Shown here in pieces: positions 22,730-33,864 of a stretch of 64,000 nucleotides of DNA; within the stretch, counting starts at the first letter, position 1; each line of letters begins with the position of its first letter. The position numbers and the translations under genes were made by a program. Origin of the DNA: Marisa cornuarietis (lineage: Eukaryota; Mollusca; Gastropoda; Architaenioglossa; Ampullariidae); NCBI GenBank assembly GCA_004794655.1, contig SMMW01000648.1, positions 829,718-893,717 of the forward strand, written 5' to 3'. The notes beneath the pieces are model-generated. The model did not search any database, was not told the DNA's origin, and saw nothing but the letters and a program-made list of their open reading frames with translations.

Positions 22730-25540
22730 GTGCGTGTGTGTGTTGATGCGTTTTATTCTTGCCTACTGTATGTATTTATAGCTCTATAAACTATGTACGT
22801 GTACCTTCTATGTGTGTTGTACAGTTATTATGTACTATTTAACTGACAGTTGTGCTATGTGCATGTATAATTGTATGTATTAGCTATGTACAGTTTTCCC
22901 ACTATGTTTATAAATATATGTAATATATATATGCAAGTTGTGTCTTCTATTGTATGTATAAATGTAAGTAGTACGTATATGTACAGCTGTGGACGCTATG
23001 TGTTTGCATAAAATCTGCACTCTCTCTCTCTATATATATATCTACATTATTGTCTAGGTATATATTGTGTATATGCACAGGTGTGCCCACTATGTATAGA
23101 TGTATAAATGTATCTGCCAAATAATGCATTGGGAGAGTAGGGAAATTAAAATTAATCAGACGCAATGAAGTAAAAAATTATTTTATGTCTTTCTACTTGC
23201 AGAACGTGTACTGGTGGACGTTTCAAAATATATTGGACCTCGGTCTTTCCAATATGTGATCGGAGTTCAAGACCCGGATAATGACCTTCTGACCTGTACA
23301 GCGTCGCCTCCTGCCGGCTTTTCTATCACAGGTTACTTTCCTTGTTAGAATTATGTTTCTCTTTTGTGAATTAGGGTGAGTCTATCTGTGTACATTTGTG
23401 TGTATGCCTCTGTGTGTGTGTGTGTGTGTGTGCGTGCGTGCGTGCGTGTGTGTGTGTGTGTGTGTGCGTGTGTGTGTGTGTGTGTGTGCACGTCTTGCTA
23501 GTGCATGGCCCGTTTATGATGAGCAGCCAAGTAGAAAAAAGACAAGACTGAATAGCTGGTTTAAAAAAGCTAATTTACTGTGAATAAACTTTCTGAACAA
23601 TAGTTCTGATGAATTTCACGTGACGATACATCAATCACCTGGGCAACATCAGTTAGCGGGAATCTGTCACCGGGTGCAGAAAGCACTCCGTGTTTACCAT
23701 TCAGTGTAGAGAGGCAACAGTTACAAAACAACAACTCAATGTGACGCCAGATGTCAAACAAGAAATCATGCTGATGAAGAAAAAAAAACGATTAACGCAA
23801 AGTAAACTTTAAAGTCGACAGATGTACATCTCATTTCCGAGAATGCGGCACCTGCTGCGTGCCTGGACCACCTCACGATGTTTTCTGGTGCTGACCAACA
23901 GGCAGCCCACACACATCATCTTTAATTAGCTTAGGTCACAAAGAGAGCGAAGTTTCTCGCCAATGACAGCAGAACTGGACCTGTAGATGACATGTTAGAA
24001 AATGAATGTTCGATCGAGGAAACTCGAAGACACTTCTACAATACTCTTCAAAAACTCTACGACAATAAAATCTTCTAAAAGGTGAAATAATTATTACAAT
24101 CTTCTTGATTACAGTTCTGTTTTTTCAGACGACTGCGTCATCGAGAATGAGATTGATCTGCGCTTACTCACCGTATCATCAGAAAGTATAACAGTCAGCG
24201 TGTCAGATGCTGTGAACGCACCTGTGACCGCCCGGGTCACCCTCAGCTTTACAAGTCAGTTGTGTCCGCTTGTGTGTGTGTGGGAGGGTGTCCTTCCTAT
24301 CTGCGTGGGTAAATAGAATTGTATCAGTCCAGGAGCACTTGTCTCACTCTTCTCAATTCACTTTTGTTGTCCTTAAGACGTACATTTATTTCAAAGGAGC
24401 TCGCCTGTTCGTTATGAATGTTTATTATCAACTTATCATTATCAATTACTTTGCAATAAAGTGAAGTTCTCATACAACGTTCAAATCAGTCGCTTCGTCG
24501 TTACTGGGAAAGGGGAGATAATTAAATAGTGGACCCAACAGAAGGCAAAATAAGCCGTGGTTTTGACAGAGGAAAGTCAGACCAAGGGATCGGAGACCAC
24601 GTTGTGGGAAACTGTAGCAGCACCTCGTCACTTATTTAGCTCTTGCATCTTACAGATATATCACTGTTGCACAGCAATACAAATGTGTGGCCCTTACTTC
24701 TTTGTCACAGATGTAAACAGAGTACCCGTCTTCTCGAATCTTCCTTACACCTTAGATGTCCCAGAAGACACCGCGACTGGAAGTAACATCTACATCATCA
24801 CTGTTACAGACAACACAGTCTATACGACTACAGGCAACATTGACATAACCTGGACTTCTGCCGACAAATACAAGTTCAGCCTCGCAGTTTCTGGACTAAG
24901 TGAGTCAAATGTGCAGCTACACAGACATTATAAGAGTGATGTACAGCTGTGTAGACGTCACTGGTAAAATTAGATAGCTGTACTAGGGCAGCTTTGTAGA
25001 CGTTGTTGTAAATGTGCAGATGTGTTGACACCTGTAAATACAACCATTTTATTCTTCCGTGTCGTACACTCCTTGAACCAAAGGAAGCAAGAAGAACATG
25101 TTATATCTTAGTTAATTGTCTGTGCCGTTCGACTGCTTGTTCATTGTTTATTTGTACTAACTGTTTGAGTCACATGATGTGGCAAAGAGCTAATCCTCCT
25201 GTCTAGCAAGCACAATTATAACCATGTGAATGTTTTTCCCGAACTTCATGCGAGCGCCCCAGGAGCGTGTTTGAACAGTCTACTGTTATTTAACGGTTTT
25301 TGTTTTCAAATACATTCGCAACGATTTCAGAGGCAACACTGAGCCTGGGACAGAAGCTTGATTACGAATCCGGTAAACAGCAGTACAGCCTGACGTTCAC
25401 AGCATCAGACGGTTACCTCACGTCAGACCCTGCGACCTTGACCATTGTGGTTACACCGGTCAATGAGCCGCCTTACTTTGCTGGCGGTTCTACATACTAT
25501 GCCACCTTCCAAGAGGTGAGTATAGTGTCTATCGATTACA

Positions 25541-25609
<69 letters not shown>

Positions 25610-28060
25610 GCACATTATTAAACTATTCAAAGCGCTGCCATACTTTGCTTTGCTTTGACGACGAGGAAGAAAGAATGGCGTTTAAACATCATCCTGTAAA
25701 TCATCGACAGACAACACATTTACTGGCGCTGGCTCTGGGGATTTTGTTAAAATCAACTAAATATCTCTACGTCACGTGCAACACACAAAAATCTCCGAGG
25801 AAGCTCGACAGGAAGAATCTAGTCATGTGTTTGGATCCTCTGTTCCTCAGATCTCGTCGAGCAAGGTAGGAGTAGGCTGTAACACCAAAGAGCCGGACAC
25901 AGGCGACACGGTAACTCTCAGTCTCTCTGGCACCAGTGCCAACCTCTTCTCGGTGGAAGATCTTGACAACTGCCAGCTGACCTTGAAGGTTGAGTACGAC
26001 CTTGACACTGGGGCATCTCCCACCGTGACCCTGGGGCTCATCGCTACAGACAAGGCTGGACTGACAGCCTCAGCCACTCTGACTGTTCATATTGTGGAGG
26101 TAACTGGTACCTGCTAGCTTCTCATTTCTCTACCATATTTTCAGTGGCGTAGGAACCGTGGGGGCTAGGGGGCAGCCGCCCCCCAAAAAAAGATGCTGGG
26201 AAGGCAAGAATGTGAACGTTATTCATTGTCAGCATGGACCCCCCGCCCCAAAGCCGAGCATCTCCCTACGCCACTGATCTTTATTTGTATACTTGTTTGT
26301 AGAGCTGCCTTATTTCTATACTTATTTAATTTACAGAGTGTCCTTATTTCAGAATTGCAGAATACAGAGTACCCATTATTTCTGTCCGTCTGGAAGAATC
26401 TACATTTCTACACTTCTTTTTCTTTTCTCTGTAACCTTCAGTCCAGTGTTCTTGGTCTACGTACATTTTACGCGTTAGCAGCCTGTTTCTAGTCGCGACA
26501 GGGTAGTATTATGCTGACAAGCCAGGAAAGTATGAGACTGGCAAACACTGGCATGTAGAGGTGTCGCTGCTGTCGTTAGATGAGGCGCACGTGCAGCGTG
26601 TACCTGTGTGGACACGAAATGTTACTGGGGAGAAAGCTGTGGGAAGTGCAATGTGTGCAAAGCGTGGCAAAATAGCGGGAAGGCCAGGACCCATTGGCTA
26701 TGTGTTCGTGTCCAAGACAGACTATCTAGATAAAGAATTTCGGCTGAGATAAAAAGATCTAAAGAGGAGCTGTAGTTATGAAGCGAGGGTAAGTCGTTGC
26801 CCTGGGGCAACATAGAGAATTAATTCAATGACACGCGTCTTGTTTTAAAAGCTATAAAGCAGTGCCCAGAACCAGCAGATGTTGTTTTTCCCTATAACCG
26901 CAGTTATCAAGCGACGATAAAGGTGCCGTGGGGCCAATAACGTAATGTCTGCGGGGTCTGGAAACCGCTTTATAACGTCGGAAACGAAACGCTTTTCTTT
27001 CAGCTTCAAGATTTTGCCCTGGGGAAACGAGTGACTCTCGCTTCATAACTATGGACTCAGATGGTGACTGCCCAAGAGACCGTGAGAGTGCACAGGATGT
27101 GGACAGGTCACAGGTGACCTGCACGGGAAGACAGACGCTCCCACCGGTTACTAGTCTTACTTGGATAGGAGATGGGCAAATACCCTGGGTACTCTGGAGA
27201 CTGACGACTGTGCAGCTAACACTTGCTGCTTGTCGCAGATTAACGACAACACGCCGCAGTTTGCGGGGCCGTCCACTCTGATGATAAACTACGGAATGAA
27301 AGCAGCTGACGTCATTGGCGGGGTAACGGCTGTCGACATCGACCTCGGCACCAACGGCGCCGTGTACTACAGCGTGCAGAAAGAGCCGGCCAATGCGGCC
27401 ATCGCAGACACTTACATCACTTTCCTCAGGTCAAGGGCTTGTCTTGTTTAAGTTATTGCCCTTACATTAAAATTATTCTGCTTTGGTTTATTGTGATTTT
27501 AGTGCCGTTGTATTGACCTAAAATTTTTGATGGCGTGTTGGCATTGTGCAATACTGTTTACTTGCTTATGGCCTTTCGTTTTCATCTACTGATTTCAACT
27601 TTCTTCTGTCAGTCTTCTTTTACTAACGCTATGAGAGTTTCTTTGTTTGTGCGATAACTCTGCAATGAATCTCACATCATAGCTGCACAGTCATATATTT
27701 TAACATTATAATGCGATTTTTTCTGGTGAAATGTGATCATGTAGATACCAGCAATCTTTTGACGATTTCATCCAGTGCTTGATTTTTGATTAATCTATAC
27801 TGCTCTTGACAGATGACTGTGCGAGGTGTAGATGTAAACTGTGACCCACTAGCATTTTGGTCTAAGAAGAACACATTGTCATCTTCAAAACATTCCTGAC
27901 ATTCCATAAAAGTATTTAGCGTGTGTGTCATTCTTTGTAAAGCGCCATAAGATAACACATTGGGTGGAATATGGGATATAACTAATAAGTAATAACTAAC
28001 TATTTACTAGATGAGAAATAAGACAAGAGAAAGAAAGTCATGATGATGATGATGATGATG

Positions 28061-28096
<36 letters not shown>

Positions 28097-29745
28097 CAAT
28101 GGCAGCTTTATTGTCCGTCAGTCGATGGACGACGTCATCACAACTGCCGAGACCTTCCAGTACGTTATCTTGGCTACTGACGGCGGTAGTCCACAACGGT
28201 CCTCTACCACAACGGTCAACGTTGTGTACGACCCTTTCGCCACGACAACTACCACCACCACCACCACCACCACAACGTCAACTACAAACACAACTGAGGC
28301 TCTGAGTACAACCTATGCCACTGCAGAATCCAGTCTCTTGGACCAGCCTCTCTTTATAGGCGAGTGTTTTGTAGTTTCGTGGTATTTGTGATCTCAGTAG
28401 TTCCACCTGGTCCTGTCTTACATAGCACTATACTGACATCACACAAAGCAAGCGTCTAACGTCCCTCAAAGCAATCCGTTGACGCAGTGATGCATTTTGT
28501 GCCGCAGAAACCACAGGTCAAAGGCCACAAACAGGTCACAAACAAACCCATTGCTGATACTCACACATCATTGCAAGTTGACAGACAGACTGGCAAACTA
28601 AGCGCCGCGTGCTCTAGAGAGACTGTTGTCTGCACTGTTCTCTGTGTCAGTCACTGTGTGGTTTGCTGGTGGGTCACCGACCTTTTTGTCTGTTTTAACC
28701 GTTTTCAGGTCTGCTGGCGGGTCTGATTTGTCTGTCTGCCATAGTAGTTGCAGCGGTCATCTTCGCACTCTGCAAGTATTTCAACACAAACAAATCTTTC
28801 AGCCAAACGAAGGAGACAGCGTGAGTAGTTCGTGAGACACAGAAATGTCATTAAATATTTGTAAATAATATGTGACACGTCACGGAAATATAACTTGTTC
28901 AGATAAGGTCAGGATATTCTTGAAATCTATATCTTGTCCTCAGACAGAAAGACTCTCAGTCCTACTCCACGTTCACAAAAGTCATCCACTCTACTTAATC
29001 TCAGCTTGTTTAAAACTTCTTTCAGAAGAAAGGAATCTCCTCCTCCGAGGCGCAGTTCTACTCCAGTCAGACCCAACCGGATCAGTGTTCATGGCTTGGA
29101 GAACCAGATAACAGGTGAGTGAGTGAGTGGGTGGGTGGGTGAGTGATTTTATTTGATTCTTTATTGCTTCAGCATACCTACACCAAGAGTGTGAGCATGT
29201 CACTATAATTACACATCTAAGATCATACTCAATAAACAACAATTAAAACTGACTGCTGTACACACGTGCACAGAAAGCAGATTGATGAGCAGTAGACAGG
29301 TGTGTAGAGTATAAATATACGATGTATGTGCTTGCATTGAACTGGTGTGTCGTGTACGCTGTGTAGCGTACGGGTGTGCAGTGTCGTTACCTGTAGTTTA
29401 TCAATCTGTAGTGTGTTGCTGGTCTAGTGTACTGATGTACGTGTACTGAGGTAAAAGTTTTTGTCGCTGCAGGATATATATATATATATAAGACTTGGTT
29501 GCTTAGCCGATTTAATGTAGATTAGTTCTAAAATAACAATCACATGAAATGAAAACAGATGGACCATAGGACTAGTACCCTGCACAAGTCTTGCTGTGTG
29601 TTACAGAAGGTCGCAAGATTTCACGGATGTCGTACCTGCCCGTACCTCCGCCATACTGAGACAAAGGGACCCCGCAGTCCTGGCCCAGTCTACGGACTTT
29701 CCTTCAGGCCGAAGAGAACTGAGTCAAAATTATGTGGACACATGA
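18870..29745 (+). CDS. Cadherin-repeat single-pass membrane protein, right paralogue (complete, 14 coding exons)
   Basis: Coding exons: 18,870-18,914; 21,626-21,812; 22,148-22,312; 23,203-23,331; 24,129-24,254; 24,711-24,899; 25,331-25,515; 25,851-26,099; 27,239-27,429; 28,097-28,359; 28,709-28,820; 28,944-28,980; 29,026-29,114; 29,607-29,745. They add to 2106 nt (701 residues), every junction in phase. Exon 1 gives a signal peptide (MLLLVSLLLGLALKT). Exons 2-5 are divergent beta-rich repeats (VVDPDNDIFTC, GVQDPDNDLLTC). Exons 6-10 carry cadherin motifs: VFSNLPYTLDVPED, LDYE, VNEPPYF, ATDKAG, INDNTPQF, DIDLGTNG and ATDGGSPQRSS. A Thr-rich stalk precedes the helix in exon 11 (about residues 578-598). 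The tail is about 100 residues and ends QNYVDT. It is expected at the cell surface. Intron 10 has a GC donor. It is far shorter than fat or protocadherin proteins; a calsyntenin-like or lineage-specific receptor is possible. No orthologue is named. Confidence 0.82.
19247..19318. repeat. (GT)n microsatellite
   Basis: GT run of about 70 bp in intron 1 of the right cadherin gene. Confidence 0.95.
19860..21560. repeat. 38-bp minisatellite in intron 1
   Basis: Roughly 45 head-to-tail copies of a unit GTAACTGATAATATAAACTG + TACTGGCCAGTGACGACA. The left end (19,860-20,150) is most diverged and the centre is nearly homogeneous. Two unit types alternate irregularly (CTGATAAT versus CTAATAAT; GACGACA versus GATGAAA), which suggests expansion of multi-unit blocks. 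Each unit contains the perfect palindrome ACTGGCCAGT. Confidence 0.96.
22319..22403. repeat. (ACC)n microsatellite at an intron donor
   Basis: CCA/ACC run beginning 7 bp after the donor GTAAAC of exon 3 (ends 22,312). It gives poly-Thr, poly-Pro and poly-Val open frames with no meaning. Confidence 0.95.
22480..22670. repeat. Dispersed repeat, copy 1
   Basis: AAGCATAT.ATxATATxCTGG, AACGA.TACAA and GGGxCCxGGAAAGATC here recur in the same order at 51,130-51,240. Both copies are followed by a dinucleotide repeat. Probably fragments of one interspersed element, type unknown. Confidence 0.5.
22678..22742. repeat. (GT)n microsatellite
   Basis: GT run with two GC interruptions near its 3' end, in the intron 22,313-23,202. 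Confidence 0.93.
23409..23488. repeat. (GT)n microsatellite with CG interruptions
   Basis: GT run broken by several GCGTGC motifs, in the intron after exon 4 (ends 23,331). Confidence 0.92.
25541..25605. repeat. (GT)n microsatellite
   Basis: In the intron after exon 7 (ends 25,515), at the same relative place as 1651-1718 in the left copy. Confidence 0.95.
26142..26276. mobile_element. 135-bp MITE with CAGTGGCGTAG termini
   Basis: Begins CAGTGGCGTAGGAAC and ends CATCTCCCTACGCCACTG, so the inner and outer ends form an 11-bp terminal inverted repeat of hAT-like style. The left paralogue has no element in the matching intron (near 2928), so insertion is probably later than the duplication. A clear target-site duplication was not seen. 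Confidence 0.7.
26773..27051. mobile_element. ~280-bp MITE with TAGTTATGAAGCGAG termini
   Basis: The left end TAGTTATGAAGCGAGGGTAA and the right end CTCGCTTCATAACTA are inverted repeats. The similarity extends inward (TTGCCCTGGGG on one arm, TTTTGCCCTGGGG on the complement). A lone right-type end, CCCTCGCTTCATAACTA, lies at about 38,981-38,997. The element is absent from the left cadherin intron. Confidence 0.72.
28039..28093. repeat. (ATG)n/(ATT)n microsatellite at the exon 10 acceptor
   Basis: ATGATG units give way to ATT units that run straight into CAG, the acceptor of the exon at 28,097. Same arrangement as 4478-4509 in the left copy, but longer. Confidence 0.9.
28360..28708 (+). other. 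GC-AG intron between stalk and transmembrane exons
   Basis: The stalk exon ends CTCTTTATAG and the intron starts GCGAGT. It ends CGTTTTCAG before GTCTGCTGGCGGG. Only this junction keeps phase and gives ...FIGLLAGLICL. No GT donor nearby does so. The left copy has the same donor at 4758. Confidence 0.7.
28709..28820 (+). CDS. Right cadherin exon 11: transmembrane helix
   Basis: Reads LLAGLICLSAIVVAAVIFAL, then CKYFNTNKSFSQTKETA: about 20 hydrophobic residues followed by basic, polar residues, a single-pass stop-transfer helix. The left copy (5055-5166) has the same length and almost the same sequence. Confidence 0.85.
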
Positions 29746-29814
29746 TAGTTAACCGGGCATACTATTCACTGAAAAATGCCACTTGAAAAGTCCTAGCTTT
29801 GATCTTTGACTGAT

Positions 29815-30110
29815 GTATGTATATAAACAAGTATCTGATATCTAGACAAGTATCTGACCTGTATATAGACAAGTATCTGATTTCTGTATATAGACAAGTA
29901 TTTAATTTCTGTGTATATACAAGTAACTCATTTGTGTATATAGACAACTATCTAAAATTTGTATATAGGTAAGTATCTGATATCTGTATGTAAACGTATT
30001 TAATATCTGTATATTGACAAGTATCTGATATTTGTATGTAGACGTATTTAGTATCTGTATATTGACGAGTATCTGATATCTGTATATAGACAAGTATCTC
30101 ATTTCCGTAG
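29815..30110. repeat. ~25-bp minisatellite in the right cadherin 3' flank
   Basis: About eleven imperfect units of the form CTGTATATAGACAAGTATCT + GATAT/GATTT. The left copy has only one or two related units (about 7635-7690). The repeat starts about 70 bp after the stop codon, so it may lie in the 3' UTR. Confidence 0.82.
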
Positions 30111-31712
30111 TCACGCATCGACGCTTGTATCAGATTTTATTTTATGGGTCTCTTTTTAAATGCTGAATACTTTTAATGTGCCAATCATTCATTACTGTTC
30201 TCTACAATGAGCTCAACCCAGACTGTTTAAATACACACATCACGTGTAATTACACATTTATATTTGCACAAATGTGGAATACTAAACATTAGGTTTGACG
30301 AAAGAACCTCATTTGAAGAGTAATACCTCAAGCAATTTTAAAATGTTTACAGTAACATCTACAAAATCTTCAACGGTTTCTACAATATCTATCGCAATAC
30401 TTATTTCAATGACAACGCATCTGATCTACGTCTGGCTCTATTTTTGTCTGTTTTTCTTTTTTAGTTCTTATTTCAGCGTCCTCCGTTAGAGCCACATGTC
30501 TCCGAAAACATTGTGACCGGCCTGTCATAACGGGACCATCAGCTCATTAGTTAGTGTTTGTCATTAGAGGCAGACACGATTCTTTTTCAATCCATGTATG
30601 TATATTACAGTTAATTACTTCGGCATCAAAAAAGAAAGCGATGCTTTTGGATTTGTATGGCTTCGATATTACCCAGACGGTTGTTTCGTATTGTCACCTC
30701 TGACATTTACAGGACCAGTGCTGACCACAACACTCACTAGCATCTACAGGCAAACAAAACTCGGTGTCACGTTGCCTGTATCATCACCTTGGTTAGAAGT
30801 TGCTGAAAGAAACTAAAGTGTAAAACATTATTCCCCTGTTTGGTGTGTCTTTATTTTTGCAGATTTTATATTATTCTGTTTTTCGTACCTTACTTTTATT
30901 TTTTTTACACTACAACGCTATTGTTATTCGTTTCACATTCAAGCATCTTTTCGCTTTATTGTACACATTCCGTAATACTTATTTTCTTCTGACCCTGCCT
31001 CCCTACACCTACACACACACACAAACCAAAGTCAGAGGAAGATGGAGAGAGGTGAAAAAGGTAGATAAGGCAATTCCCTAACGTTTAAAGGTCGTTGGGG
31101 GAGAGGGAGGGGGAGGTATTACAAACCTCACTTTTCTCAGGACCAGCTTTACGTGAGGTCGGTGCCCATCTCTTCTCCATCGCTGCCTTACCTTGTCCAA
31201 CCCTCTATGGCAGAGGTTTTCAAACTTTTCCAGACGAGTGCCACTTTCGAATATTGCAATTGATCGAGTACCACCCCCCCAACCCTTACCCCCTGCATAT
31301 ATATATATATATATACACTAGTCTAGGACTTCCCCGGTATTTAATATGATTTTGTCAGTATTTAGTTAATTGTTAATATATCATGATATAAATATCTTTC
31401 ATTAAGCATGTATATTATCCATTTCGTTATGAGTATAAATATGTAAACATATCTCCGCGTCTGACAAGCTTTAACTTGTTGGTGACCCGGCGGTCACAAC
31501 ACCCACAGACTCCACGCACCTACCCGCGGGTAAAGGGAGTAAATATACAAAGTGCTGTCCATTAGGATTACAAGGGTCTGGTTCCCAATATTCTTTCGCC
31601 CGCTTAATGGCTTAATATTCTGATGCCTCTGGGTTGCGACCTATGGCCATAAGCAAGGCTCAACCCACAGCAATAACATCGAACATACAGGCCCCGTAAA
31701 ATATATATACGC
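30111..31712. other. Intergenic, right copy: cadherin to GT11
   Basis: The stretch 30,500-31,040 matches 7990-8520 of the left copy. A short (AT)n tract is at 31,296-31,313. TTTTCAAACTTTTCCAGACG near 31,217 begins a segment of unknown origin that runs up to the LINE. No gene was recognised. Confidence 0.5.
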
Positions 31713-33408
31713 ATGGTCCTCGTGCACCACGCGTCATACCTACTAAAGAGGCCACTTCTAAAGAAATCCACGCTTGACGTCAATGTCCTGAACAACTACC
31801 GTCCAGTTTCCAACTTGTCTTTTCTCTCTAAGATCATAGAGAAAATAGTTTTGACACAGCTCTGGGCCTACTTACAAGAGCACCATCTTATCCCACAAGC
31901 TCAGTCAGCGTATAGACCTTTCCACAGCACCGAGACCACTCTTATTAAAGTGACAACAGACATATTATCTGCTCTTGACAGTGGTGATGTCTCTCCATTA
32001 ACCCTACTGGACCTGTCTGCTGCATTTGACACTATAGACCACTCTCTGCTTCTTCACAGACTTCACACCCTCTACGGGATTTCTGGACCTGCCCTCTCAT
32101 GGTTCAACTCCTATCTCACTGATAGGACCCAGACTGTGTCAGTTGATGGTCAGACATCTCGCCCTGCTTCACTTTTCTGTGGTGTTCCCCAAGGCTCAGT
32201 ACTTGGCCCAGTTCTGTTCATCCTGTATACTAAGCCCCTTTCATCATGCATCCGGTCTCACCAGGTTTCTCATCAATCCTATGCTGATGACACGCAGCTT
32301 TACTGTTCCACTCCGCCGGCTGAGTCTTACTCTGCTATTAGCTCTATAGAAGCTTGTATCAGTGATGTCAAGGGCTGGATGCTAAAAAACAAGCTTAAAC
32401 TAAATGATGATAAAACGGAAGCCCTCTTGTGCCATAGAAGAAGACATCAACCTTCACTCGTCAGTCTGCCCAATCACATCAAGGTGGGCGACAGCAACAT
32501 CACCTTCACGTCATCTGTTAGGAATCTGGGATTTATTGTCACTGATGACATGACACTCGATAGACATGTAGCATCTGTCTGTCGGTCTGCCTATTATGAG
32601 CTCCGTAAGATCAGTGCTATCCGTCACTTTCTCTCTACACGCGCTACCAACACTCTTGTCTGTGCGTTTGTTCTTTCTCGACTTGACTACTGCAACTCCT
32701 TGCTGGCAGGCTGCCCTGACTACCTCATTCAGAGACTCCAGAGAGTACAGAACTCTGCTGCGCGTCTGGTGCTTAGAGCAAGGAAACGGGACCATGTCAC
32801 TCCTCTCCTTCGTTTTCTACACTGGCTACCCATCCGTTCTCGCATTCAGTACAAACTGTCTGTGCTGTGTTTTAATTTCTTTGCTGGCTCCTGTCCTGAC
32901 TATTTCTCTGAACTTCTCATCCCTTACTCTCCGTCCAGACAACTACGCTCTTCGTCTGACGACCGTATCCTAACTGTTCCTGTCACCAGAACAACAACAT
33001 ATGGTCACAGGACTTTTGGCTACTGTGCTGCAAAACAATGGAACTCTCTTCCTTTCCATATCCGCCACCTTCCTACAACTGAATCTTTCAAATCTGCACT
33101 GAAAACGCACCTCTTCCTTGAGCATTTCTCCTAACACAGTCCACACAATGCTCGTCCTTCTTAACCCCGCCCCCTTCCCTCTTGCTACTTTACCCATCTT
33201 TCTCGCAGAATCACTATATTTTTCTGTTCCTGTTACTTGATGCCTTTTAATGTTTTCTGTTTCGTCCGTACTGTCGTTTTCTTTCGTCCCCTTTGTTCTG
33301 TGTCTACTTAGTCCACGTCTCTTCCTCGTTTTAAGCACTAAGAGCATGCTCTCTATGAGTGTGAATATGCGCTATAAAAATCTTCACTATTATTTATTAT
33401 TATTATAC
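31713..33408 (+). mobile_element. L2/CR1-type LINE, 5' truncated, ORF2 C-terminal part intact
   Basis: A 473-codon frame (31,713-33,134) covers a reverse transcriptase domain in order: NNYRPVSNLSFLSKIIEKI, STETTLIKVTTDIL, LLDLSAAFDTIDHSLLLHRL, GVPQGSVLGPVLFILYTK and SYADDTQLYCS (the catalytic YADD). The L2-like C-terminal block follows: PLLRFLHWLPIRSRIQYKL, PYSPSRQLRSS, GYCAAKQWNSLP and SFKSALKTHLFLEHFS. The endonuclease and any ORF1 are missing, so it cannot move by itself. The 3' UTR ends with GCGCTATAAAAATC and ATT repeats. The first few codons after 31,713 may come from the flank rather than the element. The undamaged frame suggests a fairly young copy. It has no counterpart in the left duplicated unit. 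Confidence 0.9.
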
Positions 33409-33590
33409 CTTCGCGTACTACGAATACCAATAGTGGTACTCGTATCACATTTTGAAACTCTCTGCTTTATGGTACCCATTCCTGCCACCTGGGGGAAGAT
33501 TAGTGCGCTAATCGGGCATTGAACCCGCGCACTTTCAGTTCGGACGCCAGCGCTCTAGCCACTCGGGTATCCACTTCCCCGTTTTACTAG
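33409..33590 (-). mobile_element. tRNA-derived SINE
   Basis: The minus strand reads GAGTGGCTAGAGCGCTGGC (A box-like), then GCGCGGGTTCAATGCCCG (B box GGTTCAANNCC), then a non-tRNA body. It ends in TAATAATAATAAATAATAG where it meets the ATT tail of the LINE. The acceptor stem does not pair and no CCA end is encoded, so it is a SINE rather than a tRNA gene. Confidence 0.65.
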
Positions 33591-33864
33591 CCGCCTGTCG
33601 ATAACAAATGTTGTCATGAAAGACTTTTTAGGCTCCGTAAGACTGATTTACGTTCCGAACATAAAAATATCGCAACCGCTTATATTTGAAATGGCACAAC
33701 GTCCGTACGTTTGAAATGCTATTTTCAAGTACAGACTATATATATTCTGTAGTCTATATAGATGCAAGATTTTTTAACCTACAGTCCTAGACATTCCCCC
33801 TTTCTCAGCCGATTATTTCCCTTAGTACGCTTGACCACCGTGTCTGTTGCTGTGGCTCTGTGCT

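Noticed and set aside
33500..33590. Possible tRNA gene (minus strand, A and B boxes)
   Set aside because: No acceptor stem or proper anticodon arm; it continues into a non-tRNA body, so it is a SINE head.
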